From an uncultured Gammaproteobacteria bacterium (GTDB taxonomy: Bacteria > Pseudomonadota > Gammaproteobacteria > Steroidobacterales > UBA11654), in NCBI GenBank assembly GCA_902595845.1, contig CACJRN010000015.1:1-36723 (forward strand): a stretch of 36,723 bases of DNA. Reading direction: 5' to 3'. A program made the position numbers and the translations under genes. Of this stretch, positions 16,461 through 25,177 are shown piece after piece. How positions within the stretch are numbered: position 1 is the first letter of the stretch; each line of letters opens with the position of its first letter. Below the pieces are notes generated by a model. That model did not search any database, had not been told where the DNA came from, and worked only from the letters and a program-made list of their open reading frames with translations.

Positions 16461-17512
16461 GCTACATAAAAAAACCAAATATATTTCGAAGTAATGCACC
16501 CAAAAATGAACTTGGAATGACATATACCGATTATGAAGGTGCGATGTCAACGCTTTGTGCTGGCTGTGGACATGATTCTATCACTGGAGCGATTATTCAA
16601 TCGGTTTTTGATCTCAATATCCCTCCGCATCGAATGATCAAAATGAGTGGAATTGGCTGCTCTTCCAAAACACCAGCTTATTTCGCGAATCAGTCTCATG
16701 GTTTCAATTCTGTGCATGGCAGAATGCCCTCTGTCGCAACTGGTGCCAATGCAGCAAATAAAGAATTATTCTGTATCGGTGTTTCAGGCGATGGCGATAC
16801 CTTATCAATAGGCATGGGGCAGTTTTCTCATGCGATAAGAAGAAATGTAAACATGCTCTACATCATTGAAAATAATGGTGTTTATGGGTTAACAAAAGGC
16901 CAATTCTCTGCTTCTGCAGATGTGGGATCAACTGCAAAAAAAGGTGAAGCCAACAAACAGGTACCAATCGATCCTTGTCAAGTAGCAATTGCCCTTGGCG
17001 CTACATTTGTTGCCAGAAGCTTCTCTGGTGATAAAGATCAACTTGTGCCTCTCCTGAAAGCAGGTCTCATGCACAAAGGATTTGCAATGGTTGATGTAAT
17101 CTCACCATGTGTGACATTCAATGATCATGAAGGTTCAACTAAGAGTTATATGAGCACCAGAGAGTCAAAACGCGAGGCTGTATATACAGACTACATAGCA
17201 CCATTCAATGAGATCGAAGTGAATTATGAAAAAGGCTCAAGCATTGAAGTCGATCTTCATGATGGTGGCAGAGTCATACTTCGAAAAACAGATGAATCAT
17301 ATTCTCCTCAATCTAGAGGTGATTCTGTGAAAAATATCAGAGCCGCTTCAGAAGAAGGAGAACTATTAACAGGCCTTCTTTATATAGATGAATCACAACA
17401 AGACTTTACTGATACGGAAAACATGATTGATGAACCTCTTAATTCAATTGACCATGAAACATTGTGTCCAGGTAATCAGGCTTTGAAGAATTTACTAGAC
17501 AGCTATAGGTGA
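16457..17512 (+). CDS. korB: 2-oxoacid:ferredoxin oxidoreductase, TPP-binding beta subunit (KorB-like)
   Basis: The 351-residue catalytic subunit carrying thiamine diphosphate. The TPP/Mg motif runs from GDGD (111-114) to ENNG (138-141). Four cysteines positioned for the proximal [4Fe-4S] cluster are C34 and C37 ('LCAGCGHDS'), C68 ('GIGCSSKTP') and C218 ('ISPCVTFND'). 'VHGRMPSVATGANAAN' and 'NNGVYGLTKGQFSASAD' are typical of KorB. The C-terminal 80 residues are an acidic extension. The start codon overlaps the korA stop (ATGA), so subunits are made together. A second ferredoxin domain is lacking here; instead the operon's first gene carries it. Pathway inference: an oxidative or reductive bypass of 2-oxoglutarate or pyruvate dehydrogenase. 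Confidence 0.9.
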   Translation: MSYIKKPNIFRSNAPKNELGMTYTDYEGAMSTLCAGCGHDSITGAIIQSVFDLNIPPHRMIKMSGIGCSSKTPAYFANQSHGFNSVHGRMPSVATGANAANKELFCIGVSGDGDTLSIGMGQFSHAIRRNVNMLYIIENNGVYGLTKGQFSASADVGSTAKKGEANKQVPIDPCQVAIALGATFVARSFSGDKDQLVPLLKAGLMHKGFAMVDVISPCVTFNDHEGSTKSYMSTRESKREAVYTDYIAPFNEIEVNYEKGSSIEVDLHDGGRVILRKTDESYSPQSRGDSVKNIRAASEEGELLTGLLYIDESQQDFTDTENMIDEPLNSIDHETLCPGNQALKNLLDSYR

Positions 17513-17530
17513 TCGAATAGAATGATGTGA

Positions 17531-18967
17531 ATGCATCCTGTTACTCTCCAAAACAAAACAATCATAAAAGTACTTGTTCTTCTAGCAATCATTTTTAGCA
17601 ATACAGATGGTTTAGCCTCTGTTGATGCACTGATCAAAAAGCATCAAATTCCAGAAAATAAATTAAGTATCATTCTAGAAGATTCAGAATCTGGTGAAAG
17701 ATTAATCAGCATTAATCCAAGTACCACTAGAAGCCCTGGTTCTGTCACTAAAATCTTCACCGCATTTGCTGCCTTAGATTTATTGGGAGAGGCATACCAA
17801 TGGAGGACAGACGCCTTTATTGAAAAAGAGAATAATAACAAAGAGATAGTTGATCATTTATTGATCAGAGGTGGAGGCGACCCCAGTTTTTCTCTAAAAG
17901 ATCTTGAAAAGTTAATTCTTAATATAAGAGCAAAGGGTATTCGAGAAATTCGTGATGATATATATTTTGATCAGACTTTTTTTAGACAACGAAAAAAATC
18001 GACAGCTAAATTTGATAAAAGTCCTCTCAGACCATACAACACGATGCACTCATCATTGATTGTTAATTCAAATAAAATTGATCTTTCTTTCAATTTAAAT
18101 GAGCAAACAGGTAAACCAGATATAACTCCATTATTTTTGCCAATAGGGATCGAGATAGAAAATAACTTATCGGTTGGCAGTGGCAAGTGTAAAGACTTTA
18201 GGTCAAAGGTTACTTTTGATGAGAAATTCCGCAAGCAGACCCTTACAATATTAATCAATGGGGTTTACCCAGCTCAATGCAAGAATCTAGATCATGACTT
18301 AGCAATTACCAGGACAGAGCATTATTTTTTTGGTGTTTTCAAAAAACTTTGGCTAAATTCTGGCGGAACAATAAATGGATATTATAAGAAAAAAAATAAA
18401 TCGAATAAGCATGTCTTAGTTGCTCATGTTTTTTCAGAAGAGCTGAGCACTGCCTTGGAGATGATGCTAAAAGAAAGTGATAACTTAACTGCAAGAAATA
18501 TTTTTTTGAGTCTTCCAGAATTTTCAAAGAGAAAAGAACTACGAAATTCAAGAAAGCTTTTATATGGATCAATGAAAGAGAACAATATTTATTGGCACTT
18601 CAGAAATATAATAGATAATGGATCCGGCCTCTCAAGAGTAACGAGAATAAAAGCAGAATCAGTCATGAGCTTGATCCAAGAAATTGATCAAGGCACAAAA
18701 TTCTCGAGTATCAAATCAATGCTTCCAATTTCAGGCGTTGACGGTACTTTGAAAAACATCTATCAATCGAAACTTTTACGAGGTCAATTGAGACTCAAGA
18801 CCGGTACACTTAATGGCGTCAGATGTTTGGCTGGTTTCATAACAACAAAATCAGGAAATGAGTATCGATTTGTATTTATGCACAACAACTATGATGAGTA
18901 TGATTATGATCTAAGATCATTTACCACTGAACTTTTTAATATGATTGTGACAGATTCACTTACTTGA
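17531..18967 (+). CDS. dacB: D-alanyl-D-alanine carboxypeptidase/endopeptidase, PBP4 (DacB, S13) family
   Basis: A 478-residue periplasmic penicillin-binding protein that trims peptidoglycan stem peptides or cuts cross-links. The signal peptide spans residues about 12-29. Active-site motifs: S71-V-T-K74 in 'SPGSVTKIFTAFAALDLLG', S316-D-N318 in 'MLKESDNLTARN', and K423-T-G425 in 'LRLKTGTLNGVRCLAGF'. The large insert between the first and second motifs (about 240 residues) is characteristic of S13 enzymes. 'HLLIRGGGDPSF' and 'DNGSGLSR' are also family hallmarks. It starts 18 bases after korB and may be read through from that operon. Its last eight bases overlap the end of the convergent msrQ gene. 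Confidence 0.92.
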   Translation: MHPVTLQNKTIIKVLVLLAIIFSNTDGLASVDALIKKHQIPENKLSIILEDSESGERLISINPSTTRSPGSVTKIFTAFAALDLLGEAYQWRTDAFIEKENNNKEIVDHLLIRGGGDPSFSLKDLEKLILNIRAKGIREIRDDIYFDQTFFRQRKKSTAKFDKSPLRPYNTMHSSLIVNSNKIDLSFNLNEQTGKPDITPLFLPIGIEIENNLSVGSGKCKDFRSKVTFDEKFRKQTLTILINGVYPAQCKNLDHDLAITRTEHYFFGVFKKLWLNSGGTINGYYKKKNKSNKHVLVAHVFSEELSTALEMMLKESDNLTARNIFLSLPEFSKRKELRNSRKLLYGSMKENNIYWHFRNIIDNGSGLSRVTRIKAESVMSLIQEIDQGTKFSSIKSMLPISGVDGTLKNIYQSKLLRGQLRLKTGTLNGVRCLAGFITTKSGNEYRFVFMHNNYDEYDYDLRSFTTELFNMIVTDSLT

Positions 18968-19511
18968 CTTGATTGGTGGTTACTTTAAACCTCCAGATAA
19001 CCAAAACAGTTAGAATAGCTGAATAAAGAAGGGGTTCAGTCTCGACCACTTTAGTTTGCCAATAGAAATGCCATACACCCAAAATAGTGGCAGTGTAGAC
19101 TAGCCCACTGATTGTCGATCTATTTTGATTGAACCAATTTTCAAGCCTTTTGAATGAGACCGAAGCCACGCCAAGCAAGCAAAGAAAACCACCCCAGCCC
19201 ACAATCAGATAGGGTGTTTCGATGATATCGACCATGATGACTCCAAGATCAGCAGCTTGATCGATCAACGCGTAAGACAAGAAATGATTCAATACATAAA
19301 AAAATGCCATTAAGCCAACTGGCTTTCCCAATTTAGCAATTGATCGATTACCTGAATAATAAGCTATGGGGGTAATCAATAGTGTAATCATCAAAAATCG
19401 GATACCCCATAAACCTGTATCATGAATGATGGCTTCTACAGGATTTGCTCCCAAACCTGAAAAAAAACCAAGTGACTTCAAAGAAAGTACAGCAAATGGG
19501 ATCAGCATCAA
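18960..19511 (-). CDS. msrQ: MsrQ, haem-binding membrane subunit of periplasmic methionine sulfoxide reductase
   Basis: A polytopic b-type haem protein that delivers electrons from the quinone pool or a flavin reductase to MsrP. From the TTG at 19511 it has 183 residues. Histidines likely to hold haem are H30 ('IIHDTGLWG'), H76 ('VLNHFLSY') and H148 ('GVWHFYWQ'). From this start the first membrane helix is cut short. The same frame stays open upstream and encodes [13 protein letters not shown], which completes that helix as in other MsrQ proteins, but it has no ATG/GTG/TTG until it meets the end of msrP. The true start may be ATT at 19544 or CTG at 19523. It lies directly behind msrP, as is standard. 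Confidence 0.88.
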   Translation of the reverse strand: MMLIPFAVLSLKSLGFFSGLGANPVEAIIHDTGLWGIRFLMITLLITPIAYYSGNRSIAKLGKPVGLMAFFYVLNHFLSYALIDQAADLGVIMVDIIETPYLIVGWGGFLCLLGVASVSFKRLENWFNQNRSTISGLVYTATILGVWHFYWQTKVVETEPLLYSAILTVLVIWRFKVTTNQVK

Positions 19512-19539
19512 TAGGATGATCAGCGGTGTTTTGATGATG

Positions 19540-20496
19540 TTAATAATATTTCCTGAGATCTAGGCCTGTATATAAGTCAGCAACTTCTTCTGCATACCCA
19601 TTGAATGGAAGAGTGGGTTGTTTTGCACCAAAAAAACCTGTGCCTATTCTTCTTTCTCTGGCTTGGCTCCACCTCGGATGATCAACCAGTGGATTGACAT
19701 TGGCATAAAATCCATATTCTTGAGGAGCAGATATATTCCAGCTTGTTTTGGGTTGTCGCTCTTGAAACTTAATTTTATTTATAGATTTTATGCTTTTGAA
19801 TCCATACTTCCATGGTATGACCAGTCTCATTGGAGCCCCGTTTTGATTAAGAAGTTCCTTTCCATAGATACCCACGGCCATAAAAGTAAGCGGATGCATT
19901 GCTTCATCTATGGTCAAACCTTCGGTATATGGCCAACGAAGAATTCTTCTTTTTTGCCCAGGCATTTGATCAGGCCTATAAACCGTATCAAATGCAACAT
20001 ATTTAGCAGATGACATAGGTTCAAATTTTTTAAGGATTGATGACAGAGGTATACCGACCCATGGGATAACCATTGACCAAGCCTCAACACATCTCAAACG
20101 ATAAATTCTTTCCTCAAGCTTATTGAAATCAATTAAATCTTCTAAATCGAATGTTCCTGTTATATTGGCCTCTCCAGAGACATCAACGCTCCATGGTTTA
20201 GGTTCAAACATCCCGCTATTCATATATGGGTCACTTTTTTGCATCCCAAATTCATAAAAATTATTATAAGTAGTAATATCCGAGAAACTATTTGGTGCTT
20301 CATCTGTTGAATACTTAAGATTTTTTATTGATTGCAAAGAATCAATCGACTGATCTTGCCCGATACTTGATTCATTCATTCCAAGCCCTAGTGAGAATAA
20401 CCCGACTGATTGAATGAGCTTTCGTCTATTAAGATAGTTAGATTCTGAAGTAATTTCAGATGAAGGTATTTTTATTTTTGTTTCTTTTGTTTTCAT
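19540..20496 (-). CDS. msrP: MsrP, molybdopterin methionine sulfoxide reductase catalytic subunit
   Basis: A periplasmic Mo enzyme that repairs oxidised methionines in envelope proteins, partnered with MsrQ. I start at ATG 20496 (318 residues), close to the normal family length; the frame stays open to an ATG at 20565 but that would overlap the divergent gene's start. The Tat signal is [17 protein letters not shown] (from residue 23). The molybdenum-ligating cysteine is C136 in '[20 protein letters not shown]'. Other hallmarks: '[10 protein letters not shown]', '[20 protein letters not shown]', '[14 protein letters not shown]', '[18 protein letters not shown]', and '[18 protein letters not shown]' at the end. 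The gene order msrP-msrQ with almost no spacer matches other Proteobacteria. Confidence 0.95.
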   Translation of the reverse strand: MKTKETKIKIPSSEITSESNYLNRRKLIQSVGLFSLGLGMNESSIGQDQSIDSLQSIKNLKYSTDEAPNSFSDITTYNNFYEFGMQKSDPYMNSGMFEPKPWSVDVSGEANITGTFDLEDLIDFNKLEERIYRLRCVEAWSMVIPWVGIPLSSILKKFEPMSSAKYVAFDTVYRPDQMPGQKRRILRWPYTEGLTIDEAMHPLTFMAVGIYGKELLNQNGAPMRLVIPWKYGFKSIKSINKIKFQERQPKTSWNISAPQEYGFYANVNPLVDHPRWSQARERRIGTGFFGAKQPTLPFNGYAEEVADLYTGLDLRKYY

Positions 20497-20563
20497 AATA
20501 ATTAAATGAAGTTTATACGATTCATAGATAGACTCCAACTTGGTCTGATGAGACAATCTATGC

Positions 20564-21592
20564 ATGTTTCAAAGCCCTAAAATTAATCTTTCGTTCACAC
20601 TTGTCTTTATGGTTTTCTTATTGACTGCCTGTGGATCACCAAAAGAAGAAAATGAGCTTTACATGACTGTTGGTGGAACAGGCATACCCAATACAGTTGG
20701 AGTGAAGCACTTTTATGATTTTGAGCAGTCAGTTAAAGAAAAACTCCCAACTATAGAAACAAAAATGTTGGTCTATGGCCAGCTTGGATCGGAAGAAAAT
20801 CTGGTTTCAGGATTAAGGAGAAATAGAGTTCAGTTTGCGAACTTATCAGCAATCATTGTTTCAACACTAGTCCCAGAGACTGCTTTGCTTTATGCTCCTT
20901 ATCTTTTTGATAGTCCTGAAGAAGCTGATTTTATATATGATAATTATCTAACACCAATTTTTACAGAAATGCTAGATCAGAAGGGTCTGAAGTTTTTTGC
21001 TTGGAGTGAAATTGGATTTCATCATGTCTATTCAAAATCACCTATTTTAAAACCCGATGATTTGAAGGGGATCCGTTATCGTGTTTCAGCAAGTCTGAGT
21101 TCAAGATACTTTGCTGAGGCCATAGGTGCTGATTTAATTCCGATGGGTTATGGAGAAATAGTCCAATCATTGCAAACAGACCTGATTACAGCAGGAGATA
21201 ACTCCATAGCTTTGTATGTCAAAACAGGAAAAGAACAAGAGGCACCCCATTACACATTGACCCAACATTCACTCGGTATGTCAGTTATGGTGGCAGGTAA
21301 AGATTGGTGGAATAATTTAACTCCTGAACAGCAGGAAGCCATTGAAAGTTCATGGCCGGATCCGAAAAAAGCAAGACTGGAATTAAGAGAAGAAGAGGCT
21401 GGGAATCTAAAAAATGCAGAGACCATGGGAATTAAAGTTTATCGTTTATCCAAGAATGAAAGAGAGCTCTGGAAGTCAGCAACGATTGGTCAGGCTGAGC
21501 GTCTGGCAAAGGAAATTGGTGGCCGCTCAGAAGAAGTCCTCTCTTTAATCATCGAGGGAAAACAAGATTATCAGAATCTTCTAAATAATTAG
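20564..21592 (+). CDS. TRAP-type substrate-binding lipoprotein (DctP family), no dctQM partner nearby
   Basis: A 342-residue solute-binding protein. The signal ends in a lipobox, L20-T-A-C23, so the mature protein should be lipid-anchored; residues after Cys are GS rather than Asp. The DctP fold is evident: '[22 protein letters not shown]', '[15 protein letters not shown]', '[18 protein letters not shown]', '[25 protein letters not shown]', and '[18 protein letters not shown]'. The Arg in 'GIRYRVS' is in the place of the carboxylate-binding arginine. Canonical TRAP systems also need DctQ and DctM membrane subunits, and neither is here; the next gene is an MFS protein. It is divergent from msrP across about 67 bases. 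Either it serves a distant TRAP carrier or has another role such as sensing. Confidence 0.87.
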   Translation: MFQSPKINLSFTLVFMVFLLTACGSPKEENELYMTVGGTGIPNTVGVKHFYDFEQSVKEKLPTIETKMLVYGQLGSEENLVSGLRRNRVQFANLSAIIVSTLVPETALLYAPYLFDSPEEADFIYDNYLTPIFTEMLDQKGLKFFAWSEIGFHHVYSKSPILKPDDLKGIRYRVSASLSSRYFAEAIGADLIPMGYGEIVQSLQTDLITAGDNSIALYVKTGKEQEAPHYTLTQHSLGMSVMVAGKDWWNNLTPEQQEAIESSWPDPKKARLELREEEAGNLKNAETMGIKVYRLSKNERELWKSATIGQAERLAKEIGGRSEEVLSLIIEGKQDYQNLLNN

Positions 21593-21597
21593 GCCTG

Positions 21598-22761
21598 ATG
21601 AGGCTGCCTAAAAATTTCTTCAATCTTCTTCGTGTTATTCTTGCAATTTCACTCGCCGGAGTTGTAGCAGGCATTAATTTACCACTCAGCACTTTGACCC
21701 TTAAACATTGGGGCATCAGTTCCTCGATAATTGGGTTAGCAGCCTCAATGATGGGATTGTCTGCAGCTGTCACAACACCTTTTTTGCCCAGAATGGTCAA
21801 CCTTTTTGGTCAAATACCAGTTTTGAGAGTTTCTTTGGTTACATTGCCTTTAGCGATACTTGCACTTCCTATTTTTCAAAATCTCTATGCTTGGTTTCTT
21901 TTGCGATTCATCATCGGATTGGCTGCAACAGTCATTTGGGTTTTGAGCGAAATATGGATCAATTCATTTGCAGAAGACAGAACCCGTGGCAGGATCATTG
22001 CGATATACACAAGTCTCCTTTCGCTTGGATTCATCATTGGTGTTTTGATCATGTCATTTACATCAGTTGAGACATTTGGAGGATTTTATATTTCTGCTTC
22101 GTTGGCAATAGTGGTCGCACTACCTTTATGGTCAATGAAAGACATAGGAGATTTTGAAGCTCCTATGAATATCTCTTTTTCAAAATATCTTTTTTCTTCA
22201 CCCATACTCATGGGTTCAAGCTGGATGATGGGGTTTCTCTATGCTGCTAGCGCAGGATTATTACCAGTTTTTGCATTGCCTTATGTCAATGAAGACTATA
22301 CAGCAGCATCAAGAACAGTGGCATGGTTGGCATCAGGCGAATTGATGCTTCCATTATTGATTGGATGGTTGGCAGATAAGTATGACAAGAGAAAGTTAAT
22401 GATTTTACTCACCATCATTGCAATCTTCGTCTTGTTTCTAATCCCAGTATTCTTCTACCTCCCAATGCTGCGGTTCTTATTATTATTCCTGCTGGGTGGT
22501 GTGACAATGGGATTTTACGTTCTGGGATTAACTATGCTTGGAGAACAATATAAAGGTCAGGTTCTTGTCTCAGCTAATGCGAGTTTTATTTTCTTTTTAT
22601 CAATCGGAGAAATATTGGGCCCACCAATTATTGGTCGAGCTATGGATATTTTTGGAAACAGTGCGTTTGGATGGGCAATGGGGATTATAAGTCTGTTGTT
22701 TTTATCAGTATTTTATTTCTCCAGAAGTTTGATCAACCGCAAACAGTCTGAGAGTCTTTAA
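21598..22761 (+). CDS. MFS transporter, YcaD-like
   Basis: A 387-residue protein with about twelve transmembrane helices. Features recall the YcaD/YfkF-type MFS group: 'PLSTLTLKHWGISSSIIGLAASMMGLSAAVTTPFLPR', 'LSEIWINSFAEDRTRGRIIAIYTSLLSLGFIIG', and 'IGWLADKYDKRKLMI' in the central loop. Substrate is unknown; export of a small metabolite is common in this group. It begins only five bases after the TRAP-like lipoprotein stop, hence very likely in the same operon, which makes a functional link between a binding lipoprotein and an MFS carrier possible though unproven. Its TAA stop is inside the TTAA shared with the stop of the convergent TPR/TonB_C gene. Confidence 0.9.
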   Translation: MRLPKNFFNLLRVILAISLAGVVAGINLPLSTLTLKHWGISSSIIGLAASMMGLSAAVTTPFLPRMVNLFGQIPVLRVSLVTLPLAILALPIFQNLYAWFLLRFIIGLAATVIWVLSEIWINSFAEDRTRGRIIAIYTSLLSLGFIIGVLIMSFTSVETFGGFYISASLAIVVALPLWSMKDIGDFEAPMNISFSKYLFSSPILMGSSWMMGFLYAASAGLLPVFALPYVNEDYTAASRTVAWLASGELMLPLLIGWLADKYDKRKLMILLTIIAIFVLFLIPVFFYLPMLRFLLLFLLGGVTMGFYVLGLTMLGEQYKGQVLVSANASFIFFLSIGEILGPPIIGRAMDIFGNSAFGWAMGIISLLFLSVFYFSRSLINRKQSESL

Positions 22762-24146
22762 CCGATTGGATTTTCCAAAGGTGCATCAGAAGAATTTTCT
22801 ATTGGCTTAGTATCGGGGTCTTCTATTTCTTCATCTTCAATATCTGTTAGTCGAACATTGTATTCATGACGAATATTCAGTCCCTCGGTCAACTGAGGTT
22901 CTGCATCAATATATCTAGGCCTATAAATAACCCTATTTATGACCTTAATTGCTTCTTGATCAATGATGCCAGCAGGGGCTGACTCAATAACCTCTATATT
23001 GATAGTTTGACCATTTAAATCAACATCATATTTTAGGGAGATCGAGCCAGGCATGGTTTTTCCTATCTCTTCACCAATTGGCGGGAGGGGATAAGTTTTT
23101 GGTACCTGAACATTTCTAACACGGACAGGACGAGAAAATCTATCCTCAATTGTACCTCTCATCGTTTGGTCATCGTTGATAAGCATCCAACACTCTAAAT
23201 AAGCTTTTCTTGCAGCTTGTATTCTTCCATAACTGATATATGTATCTCCCAGATCAAGAAGTACTTCAAACTTGAGGTTTAAATCTGGACTTTCCATTAG
23301 ATCAATTACTTCAATGGCATCTTTCAGTGGATTAACACTTTGAAACAAATCCATTCCTTCTCTTCTATGAGAAAAAGATAGGTTTTTATATGTCTCAACC
23401 AATGACGCTATATCACCATCTGACCTGGATTCTTGACGAGTAAGAAGTTCCTTATGTATCTCCCTTTCTGAATATACTTGGCCAGTTCGTTTGTACCACT
23501 TCGCCAATTTATTAAGCGACTCATCGACTTGTGGATTATCTATTCCATAATATTTCTTACTAATAAAGACCTGAAAGGATTGATGATGATTGGCTTTTTC
23601 TACATCTCTAATGCCCACGTAACTTTCAGTAAGACTGTCATGAATTTTAATTTGATCAGGATTATAGAGGCCATTATTGACATGATTAATTCTAAGAGCT
23701 CTATCAAGCACCTTGATGGCATCTTCATATTGACCAAATTGATTGAGCGTAAGAGCAATACCATAGAGAGGTGAACTGAGTTCAGGTGAGATAATGTTCC
23801 TATTTAGCTCAATGAGCTGAATACATTCTTTAAATATTTCTTGAGCCAACTCATATTCTTCGACCATATAGTAAGCGCTACCCAAATTATTTAGTGGAGT
23901 TATAAGTCGGTAGCTGTTTTCTCCAAAGATTTCTTTGGTGAGGGTGACAATTTCCTTTGCTGGCCTTAGGCTTTGGACATAGAGTTCTTGATCGTATAGC
24001 TCAATGAACTCATTTTGATATTTATTCCTTAATTCTGCTTTTTCTAGATTTTGACTGTCTTGCGAAAAAGCAAGGCCAATACTGTTCAAAATGAGCAGCA
24101 TTGTCAGTGAAAGCTTAATATAGATATTTTTAAAGCCAGAATCCAA
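22758..24146 (-). CDS. Secreted TPR protein with C-terminal TonB-like domain
   Basis: A 462-residue exported protein: signal peptide in residues 11-28, a helical repeat region at about 45-330 with TPR-like units ('LITPLNNLGSAYYMVEEYELAQEIFKECI', 'YGIALTLNQFGQYEDAIKVLDRALRI', 'EVLLDLGDTYISYGRIQAARKAYLECW'), then a TonB C-terminal domain at about 365-433 ('SISLKYDVDLNGQTINIEVIESAPAG...AIKVINRVIYRPR'). It ends in an acidic tail. There is no proline-rich spacer or inner-membrane anchor of a working TonB, so it should be soluble in the periplasm. I infer a scaffold that touches TonB-dependent receptors, other TonB parts or peptidoglycan. No close functional relative is known to me. It is divergent from msrA. 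Confidence 0.85.
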   Translation of the reverse strand: MDSGFKNIYIKLSLTMLLILNSIGLAFSQDSQNLEKAELRNKYQNEFIELYDQELYVQSLRPAKEIVTLTKEIFGENSYRLITPLNNLGSAYYMVEEYELAQEIFKECIQLIELNRNIISPELSSPLYGIALTLNQFGQYEDAIKVLDRALRINHVNNGLYNPDQIKIHDSLTESYVGIRDVEKANHHQSFQVFISKKYYGIDNPQVDESLNKLAKWYKRTGQVYSEREIHKELLTRQESRSDGDIASLVETYKNLSFSHRREGMDLFQSVNPLKDAIEVIDLMESPDLNLKFEVLLDLGDTYISYGRIQAARKAYLECWMLINDDQTMRGTIEDRFSRPVRVRNVQVPKTYPLPPIGEEIGKTMPGSISLKYDVDLNGQTINIEVIESAPAGIIDQEAIKVINRVIYRPRYIDAEPQLTEGLNIRHEYNVRLTDIEDEEIEDPDTKPIENSSDAPLENPIG

Positions 24147-24220
24147 GTTTTATACGAATAAATTATTTAAGATTAATTTAACATAATTATTCTCTTTTAA
24201 TATAAGAGGCAGATTTATAA

Positions 24221-24793
24221 ATGTTGAAAATTGCAGAAAACCATTTCGTTAATGGAAATAAAGTCAAACCACCATATCCGGATTATCATAATAGATTGAT
24301 TGTCGGTATGGGTTGCTTTTGGGGAGCTGAAAGAATGTTTTGGCAACAAGAAGGTGTTTATTCAACGAGTGTTGGATATGCGGCTGGAAAAACAATTGAT
24401 CCAACATATCGAGAGGTTTGTTCTGGAACCACTGACCATGCTGAAGTCGTTCTTGTTGTCTATGATACTGATATCACCAATTTGGATTCTTTACTCTCAA
24501 TATTTTGGGAAGGTCATGACCCCACACAATTCATGAGACAAGGAAATGATGTGGGCAGTCAGTACAGATCGATCATTTTTTATGATAACGATGAGATGTA
24601 TGAAAAGATTAAATGCTCTCGTGATCAATACCAAAAAGAATTATCAAATGCTGGATATGGAAATATTGTCACAGAGATCAGAGCGACAGAAGAATTTTTT
24701 TATGCTGAAGACTATCATCAACAGTACTTGGCTAAGAATCCTGGTGGTTATTGTGGTTTGGGTGGAACAGGCGTTAAGTGTAGTCCAGATTAA
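24221..24793 (+). CDS. msrA: Peptide-methionine (S)-S-oxide reductase MsrA
   Basis: A 190-residue cytosolic repair enzyme reducing the S form of methionine sulfoxide. The catalytic Cys is C32 in 'GMGCFWGAERMFW'; resolving cysteines C178 and C187 lie in 'GGYCGLGGTGVKC', matching the three-cysteine arrangement of E. coli MsrA. 'YREVCSGTTDHAEVVLVVYD' and 'HDPTQFMRQGNDVGSQYRS' are invariant family blocks. No signal peptide is present, so it complements the periplasmic MsrP/MsrQ pair about 4 kb away. An AAGAGG ribosome site precedes the ATG. Its stop directly abuts the stop of the convergent glycine-zipper gene with no spacer. Confidence 0.97.
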   Translation: MLKIAENHFVNGNKVKPPYPDYHNRLIVGMGCFWGAERMFWQQEGVYSTSVGYAAGKTIDPTYREVCSGTTDHAEVVLVVYDTDITNLDSLLSIFWEGHDPTQFMRQGNDVGSQYRSIIFYDNDEMYEKIKCSRDQYQKELSNAGYGNIVTEIRATEEFFYAEDYHQQYLAKNPGGYCGLGGTGVKCSPD

Positions 24794-25177
24794 TCAGTTG
24801 AGAACTTTATAGCCTCTGCCTCTGAGACATTTTTTTACAACCCTTTCTTTCTGCCTTACAGACTTAATTCCAGATTTAGCACCGCCCGAGATGGCCCCGA
24901 CTTCTATGGCATCGTCTTCATCAGTCAATACCTCAACTACTCCTCCAATTGCTGCACCTGCGGCAGATCCCTTAAGTACACTTCGGCCAACTGATATATC
25001 ATTTGCATATTCGGTACATTCTTTGAGATCTACTTCATAAGCATTCAGGTCCACACCCTTCTTATCGATGATCGGTTTTGAACCTGAAAATATAGTATCA
25101 GAAGTCTTTGAGACACAACCTGTGAGAATGATAGCAGACAAAAGTAACGTTCCTATTTTCATTATTTTAAATCCCAT
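24794..25177 (-). CDS. Small glycine-zipper lipoprotein
   Basis: A 127-residue lipoprotein with lipobox LTGC (C21). A helical glycine zipper occupies residues about 70-103 (GSAAGAAIGGV then GAISGGAKSG, with an acidic DEDDA turn between), suggesting a hairpin that packs in a membrane. Two further cysteines, C54 ('LKECTEYAND') and C117 ('KKCLRGRGYKVL'), frame the zipper and may pair. This Cys-zipper-Cys-RGY layout occurs in many proteobacterial envelope proteins of unknown role. ATG at 25177 is favoured over the one at 25162 because AAGGG stands five bases upstream. It is divergent from the export system gene and abuts msrA tail to tail. Confidence 0.82.
   Translation of the reverse strand: MGFKIMKIGTLLLSAIILTGCVSKTSDTIFSGSKPIIDKKGVDLNAYEVDLKECTEYANDISVGRSVLKGSAAGAAIGGVVEVLTDEDDAIEVGAISGGAKSGIKSVRQKERVVKKCLRGRGYKVLN

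Noticed and set aside
19618-20013. Open frame of 131 codons opposite msrP
   Set aside because: Mirror of conserved MsrP coding sequence; cysteine/serine-rich random-looking product.
20497-20565. Upstream start for msrP at 20565
   Set aside because: It overlaps the start codon of the divergent DctP-like gene and places 47 residues before the Tat motif.
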